From positions 20,327 through 84,326 of the forward strand of contig ARYC01018604.1 in the NCBI GenBank assembly GCA_000711775.1: a stretch of DNA of 64,000 bases, given 5' to 3'. The notes below the pieces were generated by a model. The model was given only the letters and a program-made list of their open reading frames with translations, searched no databases and was not told the origin of the DNA. Of this stretch, positions 50,240 to 61,600 are shown one piece after another; the stretch's first letter is position 1; each line of letters starts with the position of its first letter. Made by a program: the position numbers and the translations under genes. This DNA comes from Oxytricha trifallax. Lineage: Eukaryota; Ciliophora; Spirotrichea; Sporadotrichida; Oxytrichidae.

Positions 50240-51640
50240 TTAACTTATCATAGAGTTGTCCTCTTATCAACCAAACATCTATTACTCTCATTTTATGATT
50301 ATCCTTAATAACCCATTCTCTGAAAGGGTACTCTACACCTGCCCATCTAGGGTGTATTCATAAATTTAAATTCTGTGGGTTTCCATTTTTAAAGATAAAT
50401 ATTTCATATATGAATAGCTTGAGTCATTTATTGTTTAACCTATTTTTATAAAAGTAAAATTACTTATAACAAACTTTAAATAATTAATTTACATTTTCTG
50501 ATTGAAGTAGCAGAATCCTTATCTGATTTATCCAAGCTAGTGATATACATGGGTGTACCAATATTAGAGTCAGAGTACTCAAAAATTTTTCCTAAATTTA
50601 CAGCAATCTTTAGAACCACAGCTCCATCTTCTTTACTTCCCCTGTGATCTCAATTATTAATTTTTAATATTTTTTTGCTTCATTTTTAGTGTAGAGAGAA
50701 TTATTTGCAAATATTTTATTTAAAAAAAATAATCTGCTATTAAGAAGGCTTCTGCTTAAGTAGTCAAGTATATTCCAGGTCCCATTAAAAACCCTAATAG
50801 AATAACATTTTTTTCATCTATTTTTTAATTTAAAAAAATTATAAGATTATCAAATTTTGGATTATTTAAGATTGTATTAATTGAATTTGATGGAATAAAG
50901 AATGTCTTAAAATTAAAAATATTAAGTTTGAATTAATAGGTCATATATTTTTCCAGTTTTTTGCTTTGGGTTTAAACATATTTATTAATTATAAAAGAAA
51001 AAAATTAAAGTAAAATTATTAATAAGTTTAAATGGTTTTTTGCTTTTTAAATATATAGATATTATCAAAAGTTGATATTAATAATTCTCATTATTACTAC
51101 TGATTGTTTATTTATTACAAATCAAGGCTTATATTAATATTTTTAATTTAAAATTTGTATGACTTACTCTTATTATTATTACAAGGCAAAGATTTCTAGA
51201 AAAGATACAAATTAATTAGTTCAAAAATATAAAAATATCAAAATGATCAATAATTACCTCATCAATATAATTATATTTCCTAAATTATTAATCATAATAT
51301 TCTCAAATAATATCATTAAATCATCTAATAATTAATCAAGTATTGCAGTTTTGATTTAGCCACTTAAACTTGGCAATATATTGACATATTCTTTACTTTA
51401 ATCACTGCACATTTGAATAAAGTTAGAGAGAGTAGTGCCATGGTACAAATGCATTGCTGTAGGGCAATCTCTGGGAAAGTGGTCTGATTTCTCATTCCTA
51501 CAAAGATTGCAATTGTGAGAAGCATGATTTTTAGCAGAATCAGTTGCTTTGGAAGTGTAATTATACTTTTTCATAAGATTTTCAATTTTAAGATTATTAA
51601 ATACAAATGGGGATTGCATATTAAGTGTATTAAAAGACAT
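46917..51640 (-). CDS. Zinc-knuckle / ADP-ribosyltransferase-like / MORN protein, copy 2
   Basis: Best preserved paralogue. Start MSFNTLNMQSPFVFNN at 51640; CX2CX6HX4C knuckle CNLCRNEKSDHFPRDC; then an apparent PARP-like fold: His in LYHGTTLSNFIQM (51,433-51,441), Tyr in MGPGIYLTTQAEAFLIAD (50,763-50,800), strand VVLKIAVNLGKIFE, and Glu in YPFREWVIKDNHKMRV (50,316-50,318). KLIVPKANVYLMPEF follows, then MORN-type repeats FYQGEFYDNQMHGRGVLFY (about 48,830) and YPNGEKYKGDLKDKIPHGWGEY (about 47,310), and a K/S/N tail ending ERSYKK-TGA at 46917. The H-Y-E triad is inferred from spacing and context. MORN repeats usually bind membranes or partner proteins. Many exon/IES junctions are unresolved; one coding exon holds foldback element FBD. 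Confidence 0.7.
47979..48766. mobile_element. Foldback element FBD in a coding exon, 8-bp target duplication
   Basis: 772 bp inverted repeat 47987..48758, termini GGGGGGGGTGTCTAAGTAGG and its complement, arms about 330 bp with a few mismatches and a central unique part near 48,300-48,430. Flanked by CTTTAAAA at 47979-47986 and 48759-48766. On the minus strand it separates YGKILFL from K-SIKFKRPGGETV in MORN copy 2; deleting the element and one repeat restores an uninterrupted frame of the same length as copy 1 (YGQITEKK-NYKYKLPSGEIV). Confidence 0.9.
50158..50236. repeat. AAT/ATT microsatellite
   Basis: ATT repeats (about 7) followed by about 16 AAT repeats. They lie directly beside the exon ending VIDVWLIRGQLYDKL of MORN copy 2, in a presumed intron or IES. 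The Leu/Ile-run frame across it is not a gene. Confidence 0.9.
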
Positions 51641-52656
51641 GAAAAAATTATTTTAATAACAATGTTATTAAACAACTAATAATTAATTAAGGATTAAACT
51701 AATAAAAAATAATAAAATAAAATCAAATTAGCAACTATTTAAGATTTATTGCTATTAAAGTTATTATTTAATTTAATCTTATAAAAATTAAAAAATTAAA
51801 AAAATTTGTTTGCATTACAATTTTTGTTCGAAAATATTAAAATTAATAAAAAAATGAAATAAAAATATAAGAAACAGAAATTATTAATATTATTTACTTT
51901 TTTTTAAAATTAATTTAATTTTTTTTCATGATAATTATTTTAATTAAAAAGCAAAATGATATAATAAACAAATATTAAATAAATATTTAGATAATTATTT
52001 TAAGTTAATAATATTTTTGATAAGAATCAAACACCTCACCAATAATTTAATGAAAAGAATTATAACTAATTTCTTTATGATTCGATCTTTAAATAATATA
52101 ATTTATTTGTTATATTTTTAATAACCAAATAAATCAAACATGTATTTTAATTTATTTATAATACAAAAATTATGATTTATATATAAATATTCATTTTAAT
52201 GAATGAACTCATAAATTATAAGCATTATTAAAATAATTAATTTTTAAGGATCATTTTTAATATGATTTAAATTTAAACGGAATTTTATTTTTATTCAAGG
52301 AAAGCATTTTATATATTTCTGAAATATTAAAATTTGATATTTAAAATTTACAACTTTATTATTAAGTAATTTATTACGAAATGTAACTAAATGATAATAA
52401 TTAAGAAAAAATTTGATTAAAATTTTTTTAAAGTATTTGCAAAACTATTCTTAATAATTTTTTTAATATAATTCAGCTTCATAATATTTAAGGATAAACT
52501 TAAAATTTGAAAAATACATGATTTTAATTTATTAAGGAAATTTATAATTTAAACATCATTTAAATTTATAACCTTTTGCTTAATAATATATATAGAGTTT
52601 CCTTCTTATTTTTTATTCTTTCTTTGGTAATTAAGCCACTTCACTTTGTTTAAGAT
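51641..52656. other. AT-rich spacer between MORN copies 2 and 3
   Basis: About 1 kb, over 80 percent A+T, no credible frame or inverted repeat. It contains the promoter of copy 2. Confidence 0.35.
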
Positions 52657-54541
52657 TCATCTCCATCTCTAACTATTTTGAAAACTTGCGTTAGGTTTTT
52701 GTTACTCAGATTTTTTATCAATATTGCTTTAATAATCTCTACATTTCTAACATCTTGGAAATTTTACAGGCTCATCAGTTAATTCAAGTCTAGAAAACTT
52801 TTCAGATAAATTTGTAACTTAATCGATCTAATCGATATTTTATTATTAATTGAGTTATTGATCTTAATTAGGAGGTAATTCTTAATAAGAAGTATCGTTT
52901 AGGTAAGAAATAATGCTTTTTCTAGTAAGATATGTAGCACTTAATACATTCCCTTCATTAATATAAATTCTAAATAACTATGCAATTAACGAGTTATCTT
53001 AAGTTAAATTTTACTTATACTTCATTAAAAGTTCCTTAGAAACTCTAACCATTGCTGTTTGTAAACTTTCCCTTCCCGTGAGGCAAGTGATTCAAGAATT
53101 CTCCTTCATATCGATCACCATTTGAGTAATACTTTGTGCCTAATTTATTATATTAAAATCAATTGATTTACACTTACCATGCTTGAACCATTCGTTTTCA
53201 TGCCCAGTATACTATATTGCATCGGTAATAATAAGATTAATCACAAACGGATTAATTTTTAATTAAAAAATTTACATTTATTTGTAATATTAACTCTCCA
53301 TCATGAAATTTAATCAAAGAGTTGAAACTTCCATTTATATATCCATTTTAAAAATATCCTTGAATTTCATTTCCATTATATTTAAGGTAGCCTATTCCGT
53401 TATGTAACCCATCTTGAAATCCACCTTCGTATTTAAGCGTCTCTTTGCATAATATTATTATAAATTTTATAATCTATAATCAAATACAATGTAATTTTAA
53501 TCTGTTGCCATCATCATAAAATGTTAATATGCCTTCTTTATGAAATATGTTAGTATCTTTGTACCTAAAAAGTGTCATTTTAAAAATATTAAGAATCTTA
53601 CACATAACCAGAGTAAATTACTTTTCATTATACTCGACTATTTTCAATATTTTGTGAAAATATTACTTTATTGAAGACTTTGTCAAATTTATCATCAGGA
53701 CTCTGACATTATTTCTTTAATAATATAAATTATTATATTATTGTAGACATATAATTAATTCATAAATGACAATCACTAACTGCACCCTAAATATGAATTA
53801 ATATTGATTTTCTTACACCAAAACTAGAGACAGTAATAAAAAATAATAGAACGAATGCCAAAATTATTTCATTTAATTATTCTAAACTCTCATGTATTTA
53901 TTAGAAAATATGTTTTTGAGACATTCTTGTGATTAATAACATTAAACAGATCTTCGTGATTTTGTAAACAAATCACTTAAAAAGCCTTAATACTTTGATA
54001 ATTGAATTAGAAGTTAGGCATTAAATAAACATTAGCTCGTGGTACTTTAAGCTTTCAATTATTATAGTTTAATTATTTACTATTGTTTAATAAATAATAT
54101 ATTAAACTTTTCAGTAAGAGTTCCACTCAAAATCAAAACGTCTGTAACTCTCATTTATTAATCATTTTTTACTACCCATTACCTGAAAGGATAGTCAATA
54201 CCAGCCCATCTTCCATGCATTTAATAAATGTAAATAATGTAGTTTTTTTAAAAAATGTACTTCTAACTGCATTATCTATTTAAATGTTTTTTTACTTAAT
54301 AGATTGATGTTGCTGAATCAAAATTGAGTTTAGACCAATCCGAAATATCACAACTTTGATAAAAATTCAAATCTGGATACTATTTTAAATTGCCAAGATT
54401 CACAGCCACCTTTATTACCACAGCTCCATCATTTGTTTAAGCCTTAAAATCTTAAAAAAAATTATTAATTTTCACGAGATGTCGTTGCATATAAGAAATT
54501 TTGATAAAATAAATAAATCCGCAATTTTAATTGCTTCTACT
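52657..54541 (-). pseudogene. ADP-ribosyltransferase-like / MORN protein, copy 3, 5' half missing
   Basis: Third paralogue, present only from the middle of the transferase domain: LVEAIKIAD (54,530, right against TBE B), VVIKVAVNLGNLKQY, RWAGIDYPFRQWVVKNDQQMRV, KLKVPRANVYLMPNF, MORN-like units near 53,040-53,450, and a distinct tail with FPRCQKCRDY and QNSQRWR to TGA at 52657. The position equivalent to Glu in copy 2 is Gln here, encoded by TAA (54,179-54,181). The upstream half (knuckle, HGT and GPGIY motifs) is not on the other side of the TBE; satellite DNA is there instead. Confidence 0.7.
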
Positions 54542-54705
54542 AATCAAAACCCCAAAACCCTTTCAGTAGTTTGATTGAGTTTTTGATTGATAAAAGTAGA
54601 CTATTAGTGCATTCTTTATTAGGGTTTTAATAGGGTTTATGTAGGGGTTTAATGTTTAAATGTAAACAATAGTAGTGTGTATTAGAGAGGTTTTATTTTT
54701 ACTAT

Positions 54706-55981
54706 TCACTCAAACAATACCTTAGCATCATGTGCTAATTTTCTAAATTTGATATCTCCTATCCAGTTGATCATTTAGTCTATTGTTTGCTCTGCTCTGT
54801 GGTTTGGTCTTAAGATAATCTCCTCAGCCATATCTTTCATTTACCTTTTATCTTATTCTAGTCTAGATATTGCTGTATTCTCTGCTTTGAATCTTTCTCT
54901 CTCTTACAGCTATAGTAATCATTTCTTGCATATCGCATTCAGCAATAATTGCTGCTAGAGCCCATACATCCCACTTAATATCACCATCTCTCCAGTCCTC
55001 CCTCTCTGGAAAGTATCCAGGAGTACCATAAACGTTGCCAAGTCCTGAAGCTTCAACTCTTTAAGATCTATTGAAATCAATTATTACGACTCTGAGAGGT
55101 GAAAAGTCAAGCATTATATTCTCAGGCTTCAAGTCTCTATGAACATATCCAAAAGTGTGCAACTCCTCAATGCCTTTGCAAACATTTGTAAGAATAAGAG
55201 GTAGCTACTTTGGAACCCTTTAATCTTAAATGTAGTCTCTTAAAGACATTTAATATAGAGGGAGGCAAAAAACAACATGATCTTGAGCAAGGAATATTGC
55301 ATAGAGCTTAATTATAAATCTCCACTGTCTATCCCTTGCTTTAGTAAGAGCTTAGTACTCATTGACAAATTCCATTTGATACTTGTCATCGCATTTAAAG
55401 TAGTTGAATGGATAAATCTTGTATGCGAACTGCTTATCAGTTATGACCTTTTTCGCAAACTTGTCCTCAAGTATAAGATAACTTTCCTTACATTCTTTAA
55501 GGTCAATTACATTTATAATTGGAAGCTTTAGTGCTTGTGTCTTCAGAGTGATTTTCACTATCTCAGAAGCTGGGAGGTTTCTAACTGCGTTAATAAGCTT
55601 ATTTTCTTTCTTAACTCTTTGTTCCAAGGATTCTAAAGGGTCTCTTAGCTTTCTTTTTTGAAGGAAGACCTCACCAGTCTCAGGATCTATGACTTCAAAC
55701 TTCTTGCCATGATGGTTTTATAGGTGAACTTTTAAATCCCTTGAATGGTTATATTGCTTATTGCAAAAAGGACAAAAATATTTTCCATCTATCTTATCAT
55801 GCTAAAGATAGAGCTTAGGCTTGTTAGAATGCTACTCTAAGATATGACGCTTAAGAGCAGATTTATAAGTGAAGTTCTTCTCACACTCTTCACATAAATG
55901 TAAGGCTTTAATTTATTTTTTCTCTTCCTCCTCTTCAACCATTTTTATTGGAACTTCGCATTGAATTTCTTAGCTATGCAT
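54706..55981 (-). pseudogene. TBE B zinc-finger / kinase ORF, one frameshift
   Basis: Start MHSQEIQCEVPIKMVEEE at 55981, with an internal Met at 55942. Two intact C2H2 fingers (CEECEKNF..HILEQH and CPFCNKQY..HLQNH). Then FLQKRKLRDPLESLEQ, SYLILEDKFAKKVITDK, YKIYPFNYFK, and the kinase-like lobe: MSLRDYIQDQ, GYVHRDLKPENIM, IIDFNRSQRVE, GTPGYFPEREDWRDGD, WDVWALAAII. The frame breaks near 54,880 (VRERKIQS vs QMKDMAEEIILRP) before the end KVLFE-TGA at 54706. Better preserved than TBE A. The HRD loop is intact; DFG is DFN as in TBE A. Confidence 0.9.
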
Positions 55982-56717
55982 TACTATTTAACAACTGAAT
56001 TGTTATTCAAAGTCTGAGACCTAAGGTTAGAGAATTTCAGGTTCGTACTAGGTAAATGCATCACAAGTCGAAATTTTCTATTGATTCATGAAGGAAAATT
56101 TTTGCTGGCTAATGCCAAGTAATGCCGCTTATCTTAGTAAGTTGCCGCTCATTTTATAAATACTATTAATAATTATATAAGCTGTTTAAATTCTACCTTT
56201 ATATACAAGTAAGAGCATATCCTCAAAGATTTAGAGAGGTTTAATGGGAACAGAGTGAGAGACATTAGTTTTATATTCCAAAAAATTTGAGATAATTTAT
56301 ATATTATTCCATCCATTTTATAAATTAAAATGCACCTAAATGTGTTTTGGGGAGTTAGGTCGTGCTCCTAAATATGTTCTCGTAAATTAAGGAGGGGAAG
56401 TTTTAAAATTTAATTTTTTTAATGCACCACCTAATACGGTTTTGAACTTTAATTTAACCTCCTAATTAAGTTTTAAATAAATTAGGAGCACCACCTAATT
56501 AAATAAATTATTATTAGGAGCAATTTAACGGAGAAAGTTTGAAAAAAATGGAAGTCAAACCCTGAAACTTGGAGAAAGTTCCTCCATCTTTATCTATTTA
56601 TCTGATTCAGGTTGACCTCCAAGTGGATCTCCCTATTTAGTAGAAAAATTTTAGTAAGTTTAGAATGGATATCCATAATTTTAAATTTCATTAACATTTA
56701 TAGAAACTCGAAACAAG
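55982..56717. promoter_or_regulatory. Divergent intergenic region inside TBE B
   Basis: 736 bp between the kinase ORF (minus) and 22-kDa ORF (plus). Contains several AATTAGGAGCA-like copies (about 56,480 and 56,513) and related GCACC(A)CCTAAT blocks, matching the motif in the same gap of TBE A. Confidence 0.45.
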
Positions 56718-57506
56718 ATGGAGTCTATGAATGATGCAATGAAGAGAATTTAATCTCAAGATTTAATAGGAAAATTCAGAAGTAAAGAAGATCTTTACAG
56801 ATACTTGGTATAGCAAGGTAAGTTTTCACTTATAACTAACTTATTAACCATAGTTGGATTGTTCTTGCCAACACAGGAGGGAACAAAAATATCATTCTTA
56901 AAAGCATTGTTAAATGAAGAGAAAAAAGCTTTTAAGTCTAATGAAATCAGAATGATAGAGATACCTAACTACCCTGAAATATCAGTGACAAACCTATATG
57001 ACGATGCTATGAGTGATCCGGACGTAGCTCTCTACTTCCATCAAAGCTACAGCTCTCAAATAAGTTGCCAGAGAGAAACTTCTTCTTTGGTGTTCTTGCA
57101 ACTCTGAAACCTGAGTACTTAAATGAAGTTATTTAAGAAGCTCATAAGAAACGCTACAGCATCTCTCCTGAAGAAAAAGAGAAGCAAGGTATTAAAATAA
57201 GTGACACCAGGCTGAAGGAACTTCAAAAGCATCCTTTCATCTCAAGTAAGCTTAGTCTTCTAACTTTATAAAAAAAACTGGTACTGCTATATACTTGATG
57301 AAAGAACGCAGCAAATTAAACAGAGAGAGAAAGTCTCAAGTAAAACATGAATTGAGCAAGAGGATCTTCAAAGATTTATAAAAGCCAGAAGAGATGAACA
57401 TAGATGCAGGAGCTGGCACTAAGAGAAGAAACACGGGCCCAAGCAAGACTAAGAGGAAGAAAAGAAAGAGAAGCCAAATCCCTTTACGGGCAAATTTAAT
57501 ATGTGA
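56718..57506 (+). pseudogene. TBE B 22-kDa-type ORF, frameshifted
   Basis: Start MESMNDAMKRIQ at 56718; FRSKEDLYRYLVQQG, FLPTQEGTKISFLKALL, EIPNYPEISVTNLYDDA, then a frame change near 57,045 into SNKLPERNFFFGVLAT, a second in an A-run near 57,275, and the basic tail MNIDAGAGTKRRN ending GKFNM-TGA at 57506. A stretch of about 45 bp after the QQG codons replaces the ELIVTHLDYV part seen in TBE A. Tail-to-tail with the transposase. Function unknown. Confidence 0.85.
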
Positions 57507-57512
57507 ACTTAT

Positions 57513-58559
57513 TCATTCGCTTAAATCTAAAACTTATTTAAAACACAAAATCTCCCTTCTCTTGCGCAAACTTTAGATTTATCATCGCTGACTCTCTTAG
57601 CAGCACTCTTAATAAAATCTACTGTATCTATCTTTAAGTAGTGCATCAAGTGATAGAGTAGCAATTTCTTATAATGACCTTTCAATAACCCCCAATATAA
57701 TTCAATACCATTGAACTGAGGACTGTAGGGAACATTAAATACAGGTGTTATGTTTAGCCTTTCATATTCCTTCCTTGTGTCTTTAGTTTTATGGACAGAT
57801 AAGTTATCTACAAACAGAATAATCTCTTAGTCGGCGTACTTATCTCTGAGTTAATATAAGAACTTTATGTATTATTCGGTCTTTATTGAGCGAGGGTGGA
57901 TAACATAAGTCTCGAGGCCATTATCTTCGCTTATTCAACCAAGAATTACATGAGTTTAAACCTTAACCTTTTAATCATATACTTCAATGTGCTATATCTT
58001 TTATACCAAGACCTTGATATGAAGGTATTAAACGTGAATACTGCCTCATCAGCGTGTATGAACTTAATATTATTAGTAAAAGCCCTCTGCATTTAATCGA
58101 ATATATAATTTAAATTATCATTATGAAATGGAACATTAAAGTCAATCACTCTCTTAATGCGATTTACTGTCTTGTAAGATATTCCGTTATTATTATATAT
58201 GTTAGGTATCGATTATGCAGATATGTGAAGCTAAGGAAATTGGCGATGAAACATCACAGCCCTCTAGGCTAGAGAGAAATGAGCCCAGTATTTAAGAGTC
58301 TTATCTTAATAAGATAGTCAACATGATGCTGCTAAAATTTTCGAGGTCTTTTAGGATTAGAATTAAGATGCTATCTCTTTAAATTCAATGCTAATAGACA
58401 GTGAGACCTCACAGTTGCTGGAGATTTATGGAGTAGCCTTGCTATAGACGTATAAATCAGAACAGGCTTGAGTTATTCACTATATTCATCACATCCATAT
58501 CGCAACTTAAACAATAAATCTATATACTCACTGTCATAAACTGACCCAAAACCTCGCAT
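57513..58559 (-). pseudogene. TBE B transposase, frameshifted but with complete DDE motif
   Basis: Start MRGFGSVYDSEYIDLLF at 58559, stop TGA at 57513. Blocks: LLHKSPATVRSHCLL, FHRQFPQLHISAQS, NGISYKTVNRIKRVIDF, FIHADEAVFTF (first Asp), LFVDNLSVHKTK (second Asp), SPQFNGIELYWGLLKG (Glu), LYHLMHYLKIDTVDFI. There are 34 residues between the second Asp and the Glu, the DD34E spacing of the IS630/Tc1 group. Frame changes occur near 58,300, 58,020, 57,900 and 57,525, so no full protein can be made from this copy. Confidence 0.9.
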
Positions 58560-58697
58560 ATACTCACTTAAACTACTAATATTTAAACATTAAACCCCTA
58601 CATAAACCCTATTAAAACCTTAATAATGTATGCACTAATAGTCTACTTTTATCAATCAAAAACTCAATCAAACTACTGAAAGGGTTTTGGGGTTTTG

Positions 58698-61600
58698 AAT
58701 GATTCTGGTCATTTAGACCTCGCTGAACACGAATATAAAAACAGAATGTATTTATCTTCAAAACGCGCAAAGATATATGCAAAATAAGCAATTTTCAGCA
58801 ATTTCATTATATAACCATTTGCCCTTCATTTTTGGGTTTTTGAGGACCTCAAAAGATGGTCACGGAAATTCATGAGATTACCTGCAATTAAGCAAATCCA
58901 CTAAATTTGGGCTCCTGAGCAAGAGTGTGACACTGGAACACCAGATATATAGTCATTTTCAAAAAGTTATAGGGGGGTCATTTTGTCCATTTTTGCGTTT
59001 TCAAAAATTTGTCCACGGCCGAACCTTTCCCCGGCAAAATACAACTTCCATTTTATATTTCCCAAAAACACCCGAATATAATGATTCTGGTCATTTAGAC
59101 CTCGCTGAACACGAATATAAAATCAGAATTAATTTATCTTCAAAACGCGCAAAGATATAAATAAGCAAAATAAGCAATTTTCAGCAATTTCCTTATATAA
59201 CCCTTGGCCCTTCATTTTTGGGTTTTTGAGGACCTCAAAAGATGGTCACGGAAATTCACGAGATGCCCTGGAATTATGCAAATCCACTAAATTTGGGCTC
59301 CTGAGCAAGAGTGTGACACTGGAACACCAGATATATAGTCATTTTCAAAAGTTATAGGGGGGTCATTTTGTCCATTTTTGGGTTTTCTAAAATTTGTCCA
59401 GGGCCGAACCTTTCCCCGGCAAAATACAACTTGCATTTTATGTTTCCCAAAAACAACCGAATATAATGATTCTGGTCATTTAGACCTCGCTGAACACGAA
59501 TATAAAATCAGAATTAATTTATCTTCAAAACGCGCAAAGATATAAGCAAAATAAGCAATTTTCAGCAATTTCCTTATATAACCCTTAGCCCTTCATTTTT
59601 GGGTTTTTGAGGACCTCCGAAGATGGTCACGGAAATTCATGAGATGACCTGGAATTAAGCAAATCCACTAAATTTGGGCTCCTGAGCAAGAGTGTGACAC
59701 TGGAACACGAGATATATAGTCATTTTAAAAAGTTATAGGGGGGTCATTTTGTCCATTTTTGGGTTTTCAAAAATTTGTCCAGGGCCTAACCTTTCCCCGC
59801 CAAAATACAACTTCCATTTTATATTTCCCAAAAACACCCGAATATAATGATTCTGGTCATTTAGACCTCGCTGAACACGAATATAAAATCAGAATTAATT
59901 TATCTTCAAAACGCGCAAAGATATAAGCAAAATAAGCAATTTTGAGCCATTTCCTTATAAAACCCTTAGCCCTTCATTTTTGCGTTTTTGAGGACCTCAA
60001 AAGATGGTCACGGAAATTCATGAGATGACCTGGAATTAAGCAAATCCACTAAATTTGGGCTCCTGAGCAAGAGTGTGACACTGGATTACCAGATATATAG
60101 TCATTTTCAAAAGTTATAGGGGGGTCATTTTGTCCATTTTTGGGTTTTCTAAAATTTGTCCAGGGCCGAACCTTTCCCCGGCAAAATACAACTTGCATTT
60201 TATGTTTCCCAAAAACAACCGAATATAATGATTCTGGTCATTTAGACCTCGCTGAACACGAATATAAAATCAGAATTAATTTATCTTCAAAACGCGCAAA
60301 GATATAAGCAAAATAAGCAATTTTGAGCCATTTCCTTATAAAACCCTTAGCCCTTCATTTTTGCGTTTTTGAGGACCTCAAAAGATGGTCACGGAAATTC
60401 ATGAGATGACCTGGAATTAAGCAAATCCACTAAATTTGGGCTCCAGAGCAAGAGTGTGACACTGGAACACCAGATATATAGTCATTTTAAAAAGTTATAG
60501 AGGGGTCATTTTGTCCATTTTTGTAGTTTTCAAAAAATTGTCCAGGGCCGAACCTTTCCCCGGCAAAATACAACTTCCATTTTATATTTCCCAAAAACAC
60601 CCGAATATAATGATTCTGGTCATTTAGACCTCGCTGAACACGAATATAAAATCAGAATTGATTTATCTTCAATACGCGCAAAGATATAAGCAAAATAAGC
60701 AATTTTCAGCAATTTCTTTATATAACCCCTAGCCCTTCAATTTTGGGTTTTTGAGGACCTCAAAAGATGGTCACGGAAATTCATGAGATGACCTGGAATT
60801 AAGCAAATCCACTAAATTTGGGCTCCTGACAAGAGTGTGACACTGGAACACCAGATATATAGTCATTTTCAAAAGTTATAGGGGGGTCATTTTGTCCATT
60901 TTTGGGTTGTTCAAAAATTTGTCCAGGGCCGAACCTTTCCCCGGCAAAATACAACTTCCATTTTATATTTCCCAAAAACACCCGAATATAATGATTCTGG
61001 TCATTTAGACCTCGCTGAACACGAATATAAAATCAGAATTAATTTATCTTCAAAACGCGCAAAGATATAAGCAAAATAAGCAATTTTGAGCCATTTCCTT
61101 ATAAAACCCTTAGCCCTTCATTTTTGCGTTTTTGAGGACCTCAAAAGATGGTCACGGAAATTCATGAGATGACCTGGAATTAAGCAAATCCACTAAATTT
61201 GGGCTCCTGAGCAAGAGTGTGACACTGGAACACGAGATATATAGTCATTTTAAAAAGTTATAGGGGGGTCATTTTGTCCATTTTTGGGTTTTCAAAAATT
61301 TGTCCAGGGCCTAACCTTTCCCCGCCAAAATACAACTTCCATTTTATATTTCCCAAAAACACCCGAATATAATGATTCTGGTCATTTAGACCTCGCTGAA
61401 CACGAATATAAAATCAGAATTAATTTATCTTCAAAACGCGCAAAGATATAAGCAAAATAAGCAATTTTGAGCCATTTCCTTATAAAACCCTTAGCCCTTC
61501 ATTTTTGCGTTTTTGAGGACCTCAAAAGATGGTCACGGAAATTCATGAGATGACCTGGAATTAAGCAAATCCACTAAATTTGGGCTCCTGAGCAAGAGTG

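Larger units (their letters stand above)
54542..58700 (-). mobile_element. TBE transposon B (telomere-bearing element, different subfamily)
   Basis: Complete element 54545..58697 with 117-bp terminal inverted repeats (54545..54661 and 58581..58697, a few mismatches) starting CAAAACCCCAAAACCCTTTC. AAT lies at both edges (54542-54544 and 58698-58700). The three TBE genes are present but in opposite orientation to TBE A: zinc-finger/kinase (-), 22-kDa type (+), transposase (-). The longer terminal repeat and diverged proteins place it in another TBE subfamily. The two flanks are unrelated (gene on the left, satellite on the right). Confidence 0.96.

Noticed and set aside
50097-50291. Leucine/isoleucine-run open frame
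   Set aside because: It is translation of an AAT microsatellite; only the VIDVWLIRGQ part is real coding of MORN copy 2.
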